Below the pieces are notes generated by a model. That model was not told the DNA's origin. It made no database searches and saw nothing but the letters and a program-made list of their open reading frames with translations. From contig NC_058150.1 in NCBI RefSeq assembly GCF_011075055.1, positions 9,400,330-9,464,329 on the forward strand: a stretch of DNA of 64,000 nucleotides. Reading direction: 5' to 3'. The stretch is from Mangifera indica (Eukaryota; Streptophyta; Magnoliopsida; Sapindales; Anacardiaceae). The position numbers were made by a program, and so were the translations under genes. Position 1 is the stretch's first letter. The number at the start of each line of letters is the position of its first letter. Shown here piece by piece: positions 36,166 through 46,900 of the stretch.

Positions 36166-38455
36166 GGAAAGACAATTTAGATAATTACCCTTCCAATGGT
36201 TAAATCATAACAAGGGGCTCAGTGTGTGAAAATGATCATGAAAATCTTATATGTACATTAGGTAGTCGTTTTTAAAACATTTATAGTTATGATATTATCA
36301 TGATCAAGGGTATAGATAATAGTAACAGAATTGTCGTAACATTGAACAACTCATCGAAAAGTGATGATAGATCGCACATGTCAAAATTATTTGTTGATAG
36401 TTTGGTACAATACATAAATGCATTTTGTACACATGTTGTCCATATAAACCTACCAAAAGAATTTTATATGAATGGTTACTTCAATGTCTACGAAATATAT
36501 CCTTTCAGTAAATGAAGACACGTGTGATGCTTAAACTTGAGTCACTAAACCGTTTTACATAGGGATTAATGTGGTATGACAACAACTCAACATAGTTCTT
36601 ATAGAAGGGTTGACAAAAAGGTGATGATTTGTCATATCAAAATGTGTACAAAGGTTATAGTATATTAATAAAAAATTCATCACTCTTGAGCATGAGAGTT
36701 GATATCTTAGATAGGCACTGACGAATGACGACAATAATTAAATCATGACCATAATATAATTGAGTTGATACTTAATCTGATATCACCTAATTATTGATAG
36801 AATTCAGTTCATGTGTATTAAAGGTTCCTTGAAGGAAACACTTTATCTGAACCTCAATTTTGAAAAAGATATTGTATAACGAAAAACTCAAATTATATGG
36901 GTAACCATATTACTAACAAGTTAAGAGATCAATCGTTGACTCTGTTAATCAAGTGGTCATGATGCCTTTCATAGAGATCAATTTTGGTTTGTGTTCGGAT
37001 GACTGTTAGGTCAAGAGCCTAACATGAATTTGATCACTACTGACATAACAGAGAGCCTATGTGTCACATATAAAAGAAATTGATGAAACTCTAATGGCAT
37101 AAGATTATTTAAGTTGAATCTGATTCAGAACTTAGATTAAAAATTTTTAGTCTCGAGAGGTCTTTAGGTTAAAGTACAATTTATTGCAACTAGAGACTAA
37201 AGTGTAATAATTTTGGAGTATATATATATATGTATGGAATTGTGATGGAATTAGTCTATCCAACTGGATAAGGATAAATCCATTTGAATTTATTTTGGCC
37301 TATGTAAGGTTATCCAAACTTTATGCACAGGCGTAAATGATTTTTGGATCCTTATCTGTTATGAAATCTAGATAAATGACATGTTATACAAAATTGCATA
37401 ATGCAATATACGCCTATATCGTACATGATATCTATAAATACATATGCAAATTTTTAGTTTCGTACATGGCATCTATAAATGTATATGCAAATTTCACAAG
37501 TGGTTTTTGTTATTCACATATTCACATCTATGTTCACACAAAATATGCCCCTACTCGTACATAGTGTTTTAGAAACTATGCGATTCCAGTCTTCTCTCCT
37601 TTCGTGTTTCATGTGGATATCGTGATATAGTTTTATACTTGGATCAAGAGCAACTTCAACACCTTCCAACGTCTATAAAAGATGAAGGAGACAAGACAAC
37701 AAACGTAGGGATAAAATCTAAAATCTATTAGGATTGTTTTAACATATGATACCACTAGTAAGATCTTGGGAAGGTTTATGCTTTTGCATGTCTTTAATAA
37801 TAATTTAAAACGTCTATTTCGTTATTGTTGGAAGTTGTAAACCTTGTAGTGTTGACCCACAATATGTCAAAACTGAAGGCAGACCTCAAATCCCTTCCGT
37901 TGTGTTTTGAGCGGGTTAACTCGTCATTTTATATATATTTACTTTTTTAATTTTTAAAATTATTTATTGTTTTTGGCGGGCAGACCTTAAGTCCCTCAAC
38001 ATGCCCCGCAAAGCCTATGGGCCTGTCATGGCCCGACCCTTAATATTCTCAGCCATGATGAAGTATTGAAACCGTCCTCCTTTCTGTTATTTTTAAGAAC
38101 TTGAAGGATAAAACTGTAGGTAAACCCACCATAAATTAAGATAACAAAATAACCCTAGTCTAAAATTTGCTCTGACACTGTTAACGAAACAAAATTCTCC
38201 TCTTGTACGCCTGGTCTGCCGGCAACGACCAATCATCATCACTTCGTTGAACCACCAGTCGACCTGGACATTAGAATCTCTGGAATCAGAAACCTAGTCT
38301 TCATCCGTGAGTTAACTTCCAGTGCTTTATTATTATTATTATTTTCTAATATTTTGACAATAGTTAATTTTATATAATCAAAGAAAAAAAAATCTCTGTT
38401 CCTTGTTTTGGGTTAGGGCTTTGGGGAAAAAGCAAAGCCGAGCCTGAAAATCACC
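36166..38455. other. Unassigned repeat-like DNA and RPB6 upstream region
   Basis: From 36166 to about 37850 there is no coding signal. The style resembles the 3' non-coding part and LTR of a copia element (for example GTGATGGAATTAGTC near 37230), but no paired LTR was found. Near 37890-38045 GGCCCATAG and GGCCCGACCC words suggest an old hAT end. From about 38150 the sequence is a gene promoter and 5' UTR for RPB6. Confidence 0.35.
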
Positions 38456-40486
38456 ATGGCCGACGACGATTACAATGATGTGGATATGGGGTTAGTCCTC
38501 TCTTCTTCTATGATGGAGACTTATGGTTTCAATTTTTCTTTTTTTTTTTCTTTTATCATTATTAATTTATTTTTCTTTTGCGTCTTTGCCATTACCTTAA
38601 GGTATTAGCGTGGGTAAATTTCTTGTTTTTTAAATTAAAAAATTAATTTTCGTATTTCCACTAAGAAAAACTTGCTTTCAGAGGTGGTGTGTCTTAGATA
38701 TTAGATTACCTCTAAGTTGCGATTATCTTTGAACTTTATATGTTTATGCATTTTTTTTTTTCAGGTTTGAGCTTTTTGTTTTTTTCTCTTTTGAGTTGGT
38801 TATTGAGCTTAGTAAATTGGGTTAAATTTCTGTCGCAGATACGAGGATGAGCCACTGGAGCCTGAGATTGAAGTAAGGGTTGTTAGTTTGATTGACTTAC
38901 AGAAAAATATGTTATATTTTTGTTTCTTTTTCTGTTTTAATGAACTAGCATGAACTTTGGTTGAGTCTTGTGGAACAGGAAGGAGCAGAGGAGGATGTAG
39001 AGAACAATAACAATGAAGATGTTCCTGGCGAACCTATTGAAGCTGAAGACAAAGAAGATGAGGGAGTTAAAGATGGAGCTCGGAAAACATCAAAATATAT
39101 GACCAAATACGAGCGTGCCAGAATCTTGGGTACTCGGGCTCTGCAGATCAGGTTTTTCTTCCTCAGTTATTTTTTTTGTAACCACTATAGATCTTTTGTT
39201 TCACTATCTGGGTTGAAGCATTTACACGTTTACTTTTTCATTGATCAGCATGAATGCTCCTGTAATGGTTGAGTTGGAGGGTGAGACTGATCCACTTGAG
39301 GTAAGATTCCCTGAAAATAATGTTGAATGACTAAAATTTTTTTCCCATCTAAAAGTTAGGATGCTTCTAGTTACACCCATTGGATTATAACAATCAACCC
39401 ATTTAACCGTGTTCATTTGTGCAGTGGACTGAAGATACTTTTGGTTTTAAGGAGTTGAATTTGTAAATTAGACTTTACGTGTGTACATAAATTTGGCCTG
39501 TGTTGAAATGTTCATGAAGAATGAACACATGAAAGGGTGGATTAGAAACAAATATGCCATTGCATACTAAATAAATAAATAAATAACTAGGACATCCAAT
39601 ATTTGTTCCTAATTTTGGTGTTATAATGAAATGTGGGCATATCTTTGGTAGTACTATTTGTTATGGTAAAATATTCACTCAAATTTGATGGTGCTTTATA
39701 ATTGTACTATATTTACCTGATTCATGCTTCCATTTGTAAAATTGTAGGCTATGCTGTTCATTTTATTGCCTGAATGTTGTGGCTTACATTTTGTTTATGT
39801 TCAGTGCCCACACTAATTATAGTGGTAGTGCCTGGTTAATAGGACTTTGCCTGTTTTCGTCACCTTGTCAGGAGTCTTAACTCCCTTTGCAGTTTCTTTT
39901 AATAAATAAACTACTGGGTCATACTATGGGGTAATGGGGGACTCTTTATTCCAGTGTTGTAATTTCGACTAAGCATTTTGTCCCAACATTTTTGAAATAA
40001 AGACATTTGTTCTCCAGTAACATTGTCATGATTTTGCTCTTCTGTATCATGTATTAAAATAGTGGTTTTTACTATAAATATTAATGTACTGATATTATGA
40101 TGCTTTTTCATGCTACAATTGAATGATGTTGCATTCTATCTGTTTAGATTGCCATGAAGGAGCTTCGGGAGAGAAAAATCCCATTTACAATCCGTCGCTA
40201 CCTTCCTGATGGAAGGTGAGACTCTTAATAGATAATGCTTTTTCTTTTTTTTCTCTTTTCAGCAAAATGGTTTGATTGAGAATCTTAGTTTGAGTTACTG
40301 CTTGTGGAACTTTATCAAGAAAAGAATATTTATGTTGTCTCTGTTCATTTTCTGTTACATATAAAATTTCCTTCATAAATAATGAACATTTCTATGGATT
40401 TCGCATTGCTTTCCAGCTACGAAGATTGGGGAGTTGATGAATTGATTGTTGAAGACTCTTGGAAGAGGCAAGTGGGTGGAGGCTGA
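38456..40486 (+). CDS. NRPB6: DNA-directed RNA polymerase subunit 6 (RPB6/RPABC2)
   Basis: The six exons are 38456-38490, 38839-38872, 38979-39151, 39249-39300, 40148-40215 and 40417-40486. They join in frame to 143 codons plus TGA, with GT-AG at every junction. The N-terminal half is acidic ([17 protein letters not shown] and a Glu/Asp tract). The C-terminal half is the conserved omega/RPB6 fold: [46 protein letters not shown] and [13 protein letters not shown], ending VGGG. RPB6 is shared by RNA polymerases I, II and III and, in plants, IV and V, and clamps the assembled core in the nucleus. Length equals that of Arabidopsis NRPB6. The terminal residue differs from the usual aspartate. The gene looks intact, with two tiny first exons. 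Confidence 0.95.
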
Positions 40487-41446
40487 TGACAACCCTAACA
40501 TAACCAACTCTGGCTGGGCTGGAGACTTTGCATCAATGGTAAAGGCAAATGTGGGTTTCAAATTAATATTGTCTAAATGTTTCTGAAGAGTCATTTTTGG
40601 GCTCAGCGTCTTGTATGGTGTTAGTTTGGCTATTTGGTTTCTTCAATTATGTATATACCTGGACAAGATCTTGTATTTCTTTCCGACAATGACGAGAACT
40701 GATGTTTGATACCACTGTGCTTAATGTGCCAAATTTACCTTTTTGAAGGAAACGGAAAACGTTAAGAGGGCAATGAGTCTAAAATGAAACGACATTTTAG
40801 ACTAGGATGCCTTGTTTTTAAATTAGGGAGAACCAAGTACGGTTCCAAGTAGATTTGGAAGTGATCGACTGAAGAATTGCCTTGGAGATTCGGATAACAT
40901 CAAAAATCATAAGAGCTGAAGGAACTCAGGGAATTGCCTCCTAAATTGGCCTCTCACTGTTTTCAACTACAAAATCATAGTTCATTTATTTCACAGACAA
41001 GACACTAGTAATTTAAATGGGTTATTAGCTTCTCTAAATCTGAATTGAAATGTATACAAGAAAGAATATAAAGCTACAAACAACCCCAAAAGCATCAAAT
41101 ACTCTATTTTTCAATAGAGTATTCGTATTCACTCATTCATAATATTCAAGGGTGTAAATGCATCCATAATATTTCATTAATAGCTTTCTTTTGAAACTTA
41201 ACTATTACTTGTGTTTTGAACTAACTTTTTCTAGTCCTGAGATTTCATAAATGTATTGGGGCCTTTTTTTTTTAGGCTATTTTTCAATTCAGTCCTTCAA
41301 CTAAGGATATTTAATATAATTCCTTTTATTTATATTATCTACTGAAATTCAAAATTCATACGGATACTAAAAACGATAACCTTAAAACTCTTTTAAACAA
41401 TTAGAATTAATGTTTCTGGCAAAGTTATGGTCATATTAGATGATTG
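40487..41446 (+). other. RPB6 3' UTR and intergenic DNA
   Basis: The 3' UTR probably extends to about 40700-40760. Beyond it the sequence is AT-rich with no coding signal up to the hAT insertion. Confidence 0.45.
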
Positions 41447-41454
41447 GATTTATC

Positions 41455-42454
41455 TAGACCTGGCCACGGTTCATGAACCGCTGGTTTCGGTTCGAAACCG
41501 CCAGTTCACGGTTCGAAAATATAAGGACCCTGAACCGAAACCGTAACAGGACGGTTCGTCCACGGTTCGGAACCACCGGTTCTGGTTCATGGCCCCGGTT
41601 CGGAACCGACAGTTTCGGTTCGAAACCGATATTGAACCGTCAATTCTAATACATGATCTTGATTTAATTTTTAAATTATTAATTACAATAATTGAAATTT
41701 AAAAGAAAGGCTTGAACTTAATTTTTCAATTAAACTTCCTAATTTTTAAATAAATAAAATTAATTATATAAATAAATTATATGATTAATTATAAAAGATA
41801 ATAAAAAAATAATAAATAAAATTAATTATAGAAATAAATTCTATAATTAATTATGAATTGTATAAAAAAATTGAAATTGAAATTAATAAAAAATTAAGAA
41901 AGAATTTAATTAAATTTAAGAAAATTTGATTGAATTGAAAGATTGAGAGAATATTAAGAGTTTAAAGAATGAGAATGAGAGTTTGAAGGATTGAGTGAGA
42001 GAGTAGAGAGATTGAGATTTGAGAGAATAGAATTTAAAGGGGTATATATAGAAAAAAACTTTTTTGAAAAAAATTAGAAATAGGGGGGTGAATTGAAATT
42101 CTAAAAATTACAGGGGACTACTTTATGAAAATTGCAGGGGACCTGGTCCCCTGCAATTTTTCCTTCAAAAGGCAACGGTTCCCTGCGCAGGGAACCGTTG
42201 CCTTTTAAATAAAATTCAAAAAAAAATCAAAAAAATTTCAAATTTTTTTCGGTTCAGCACAGTAAACCCTCGGTTCATAAACCGTGTGAACCGGCGGTTC
42301 CACGGTTACAATTTATGTGAACCGAAACCGAACCGTAGAGCCACGGTTTCGGTTCCGGTTCAGTTCGGTTCCGGGTCTGCCGGTTCCGGTTTCGGGTTTA
42401 TCCGGGCCGGTTTCGGTCCGGTTCACGGGCCAAACCGGCCCGTGGCCAGGTCTA
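41455..42454. mobile_element. 1000-bp non-autonomous hAT element
   Basis: The termini are TAGACCTGGCCACGG and its exact inverse CCGTGGCCAGGTCTA. They are flanked by identical 8-bp duplications GATTTATC at 41447-41454 and 42455-42462. Both ends hold dense GGTTC(G)GAACC words, the subterminal repeats of hAT elements. The interior keeps an inverted TATA box, a CT-rich leader-like tract (GAGAGATTGAGATTTGAGAG on the plus strand) and two palindromes, but no transposase. It looks like an internal deletion product of an autonomous element oriented on the minus strand. Confidence 0.92.
42128..42206. repeat. Two adjacent palindromes inside the hAT element
   Basis: At 42128-42160 AAAATTGCAGGGGACC and its inverse are separated by one base. 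At 42167-42206 AAAAGGCAACGGTTCCCTGC is followed immediately by its exact inverse, giving a perfect 40-bp palindrome. They lie just inside the right subterminal repeats. The first is preceded by a near copy of GGGGAC at 42112. Confidence 0.9.
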
Positions 42455-42462
42455 GATTTATC

Positions 42463-43994
42463 TTCTATAAAATAAATATTTTCAAAGTCTAGAAACCTAA
42501 AAATTTTAATTGAAAAATTAAGTATAAAATGCTGGAAGAATGTCATTTATTATCCCTAGGGTTTCCTGAATTAGGTAGGAAAACGGATTTTTCTGTTTTT
42601 TTTTTTTTTTTTTGATTAATATTAGTTTCACATTGGATCACCAAAATGACCCAACATGTTATGGACTATTTTGTGCCTAAATTAACAAGCGTATAGACAA
42701 TAACAAGTCATGCTAACTCTATAAATTTTGACTCTATAAATTTTGAAGGATTAAGAGATGACCCATAATATCATAGATCATATTTTTGTAAAGTTTTTTG
42801 ATAGAAACGGACGATCTATGAAATTTTTTTTTTTTTAATTTTTTAAAATATATTATCTCTAAGAAAAAGTCAAACCTAAATTTATTTCTAATCTCTTTTT
42901 ACCTTATTAAAAATGTTAAAATTCCAAAAATATTTTTATTCAATCTTTTAATTTCTTTTGATCTATTATTGTATATCAAAATCTTTTTTGATAAATTAAT
43001 ATTAAAATTTTTAATTTAAATATGTGAAATATGTTGGATTAGCTCGTAAACATTTCTATGAGACTCTGACGTTACCTTTCATGTTTACAAGTCTTGTCAT
43101 GACTCACAATTTTATAAGTCATGTTGAGGCTAGGTCATGCCCATTGCCGTATTTAGGTTCATATGATTAAATTAGCTTGTAACCCTTCTTACTAAATGGA
43201 TTTAAAATGTTTATTCTTCCTATCCATTTAAGCTTTAAGTCTTATTTCATCATTGTCACTAAGTACAAGTATTGAAGTTAGGTTTAAAAATATCAATGAT
43301 ACATTTTAAAGCTTTCAAAGATCTATTATGAAAATAATCATTTGAATAAAATTTCGAAAATTTTAAATCAAAAAGGAAGCATGTGACTTTGCTCTTTCAC
43401 ACCACTGTGATTTCTCCAATTCTATTGATAATAACCTCTCTCCTACCATGGTCAATTCAACTATTTCTTCTTGGTCGACACTACCCTCAATATCAAGTTT
43501 CTCTCTTGACAATTATGATTGGTTATTCTAATAATTTTAATTAAAAAATTGTTTTAAGTATTTAGGGTTATTTTATAATTTTTTTAAAATAATAAATTAG
43601 TAATTTATAAAGAAATTTAACAAATACATTAACAAAAATGAATGATGAATATGTAAGTGAACTTTTTAAACGAAAATGGTGTTCTTTCATCAAAGTTCAG
43701 GTGGGATTTAGTCATTTGGCCATTTATGATTTTATCCGAATATATTATTAAAAAATCTAATAATTTCGAAAGTTTTTAATAATTTTTGAAAATATTAAAT
43801 TACAATATTAAAGGAACATTATAAAAAAATGTATTTTTATAATGAACGCTAAGGAAATCGCTTTCAAAAAAAAAACAAAAAAAACTTCTAAAACTTTTCA
43901 TTTTCACCCTCGACTCCATCGAAACTCCACTTTCTCTCAAGTCTTAACCGAAAATCATTAGCAAACTCAAACTCCAAACTTCAAAACTCGAACA
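42463..43994 (+). other. AT-rich intergenic DNA and promoter of the PEP-mutase family gene
   Basis: No gene is seen between 42463 and about 43860. From 43890 to 43994 a pyrimidine/CAA-rich stretch (ACTCAAACTCCAAACTTC) looks like the 5' UTR of the next gene. Confidence 0.45.
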
Positions 43995-46900
43995 ATGAAT
44001 TCTTCGCTTACACCAACCAGAAATTTGTATGCCTGTGATTCTAACCCATCACCCTTTCTGAAATTTAAAGGTCCTCTTTTTTCTCCGAAACGGTCTTTTT
44101 TCTTCCCCTCCAGCTCCCCATTTCAAAAGCTTAACAAAGTAAGGACAGGAATCCATCACAGAACCATCGTAGCTTGTTCGTCGGAGAGAGTTTCTCCGGC
44201 CAAAACACTCCGGCAAATTCTTGAGTTGCCAGGTGTTCATCAGGGACCCGCTTGTTTCGATGCTCTCAGTGCTAAGCTCGTTCAAGATGCCGGCTTTCTT
44301 TATTGTTTCACTAGTGGTAAATTTTGTGTTTTGTATGTTCGTTTTTTATTTGATTAATGAGATTGCACGGCATATTTAGTTTCACTTTTTTTCTAATTGT
44401 TTGCTTTTAATTGGGTTGGTGAAGCTTGTAGGAAAGACTTATTTTATTTTTATATCTATTATTTCATGTGTTCTTTTTAATGGTTAATTAGATTGCATGA
44501 TGTGTGTGTCTGTGTGTTTAATTATGAAGTAATAAGTTTGAATGCTGAGTTAATAATTTTTTTATGGGAGATGATTAGGTTCTTTATAGAGAAGGAGGAT
44601 TCGTTTGCTGTTTCGCTAGTCTTATGTTATGTGTTTTCTTGTTTTTATTAATAAAACGAAATTTTATGAAGGCGGTTTGTTTCTTTTTAAGAAAGTATTC
44701 GAGTTTGAGATCGTTCTTCTTTTCGGATTATTACTTTCATTGTAAAATCATGACCAAGCTTTTCGAGAAGGATTTTTTTAGGTGATACGTGAGATTGCTT
44801 GATGTGGGCTTGTTTCAATTTTACTGATTGACTTGAAATACTTGAGTTTGAGATTGTTAATCCTTGGGCTGATTTGGTTTCATTGTGAAACATCAGATTT
44901 CTATTATATACGTTTTGAAGTTATGTTTGTAAAAACATTTTTTTTTTTTTTTGTGTGTTTTTGACTGTCTATTTGGAGTTCTTTGATTTGAATACTTGGA
45001 ATTCGGGCTGCGATATTAAAATGCAACTATTTTAATGTACAGTTGAAATGCTTGATGAAATTTTATTGTGTGTTAGGAGGTTTTGATAGATTTTGCTTTT
45101 GAGAGTTACTGGATTGTGTTGTAATTTGTATGATTTTGGTTGACGATAATCAGAAATTTCTATTATTTCTAATATTGTGATTTTATCTATCTACTCGTTT
45201 TTTATTCACATGATCACATTACTTTGATTCAATAGTAGGAATAGGGACAGGGAAAGGTCAAATTTCCTTTTTGTTTTTGATAAAATCCAGGCATGGTTTT
45301 GTGGTGGCATGTATTCAGACTCATACATAGATCTGATGTTTCTTGTTGTTCTTGATCATATCTGACAAATATGCAAAAGTAATTAGTCGTATGGCTTGGA
45401 ATGGTTTCTATTTTCTGTGGCCCAGACTATTATCTGTTATACTGATCTCTAGAGATTCCTTACAAGGTATCAGGTTAAAATCAAAACAAAATTTTTAAGC
45501 AATCGGGTTTAGCAGGATGTATAAGTTAAGGTATGTGTAGAGGGGATATAATACTATTAGTTCTCATTCTTTTCTCTAAGAAGACAGCAAAAAATCAGGT
45601 AGCAGATCTGAAGAAACCTGAAAGAAGGAAAAGATTAATACAAAGATGACAGTCAAAATTATGCAAGTAGATGCAGTCTAATTAACCTTTTTCATATGAA
45701 TAAGAATTTTTGATTACTTTGGCCACATATTTTCTCACTCAATAGACAAGCAAGTTTGTTAATGTCATTAAATGATTCCACTAGGATATTCTATATCTGC
45801 TGCTCGACTGGCCTTGCCAGACACTGGATTTTTGTCCTATGGAGAGATGGTGGATCAGGGCCAGCTGATCACCCAGGCTGTGACGATTCCTGTTATAGGG
45901 GATGGTCAGAATGGTTATGGTAATGCAATGAATGTTAAGAGAACTGTCAAGGGATTTATCAGAGCTGGCTTTGCAGGAATCATTCTTGAAGATCAGGTTC
46001 ATATTTTATAAAAATTTAAAAGATTCCTGAATAGTTACACTGGCTAAGCCATTTTTTCTGCTTTATTTTAAAGTTAGATGGCTATCTTTGGATTTTTTTT
46101 CAATTTGATTCGTTGTAGATATTTTTGAAACACAAATGGGTTTTTATATCTGTGATACGTTTATTCAAAAAATTACAAACCTTCCTTATATTTACAGTGT
46201 TATTTATCTGGTTCAAGCTTGAGACTTGTACAGGTAATACTTTTATGTTAGAATTCAAGGAAACTTAATGTTCCAGTATATTGAAATTCGATTTAGAACT
46301 TAGAAGTCTAGGCTGTCAAGTTTCAGCATTTGGATGACTAGAAACAGATTAGATTTTAAGAAACAAGCCTCAGACCTGTTTGGGCCTGTAAGCATGTGGA
46401 GAGAGAACTAGCGGAATTAGGTTTAAACATTTTTGGGGTTGTAATTCAAGTAATGGATGTTTTTTGGATTTTGAACTTTGGCAGAAAAAAATGGATTTCA
46501 AAAAGTGATTATAATAGCTAAAAAGGCATAGAAACTAGAATAGCCAATTGAAAGAAATTGGTCTTCCCTTGGATTTTAAAAAATGCAATGGGAAAACAAC
46601 CTTAAGAGTGAGTTCATAGAAAGAATCTACCTCCAAGTCACAAGAATGATTGGATCACAAAGAAATTCATACTTATTGTTGAGATTTTTTTTTTTTTAAG
46701 AAAATAGAGGACCTTAAATTTCTCAAAATATGTTCTAATTATGCTTTTGCATATTCTTTTACTTGTTTTAAAATAAAAATTATTGTAAATTCATTAATAA
46801 ATATGCTAGTGATTGTGTTACGATCCGAAAACTCCAAACTCTGAAACAACCAAACTCAAACAAAATGGAATGGAAATGAGATCTTTATACTAAATGATAA

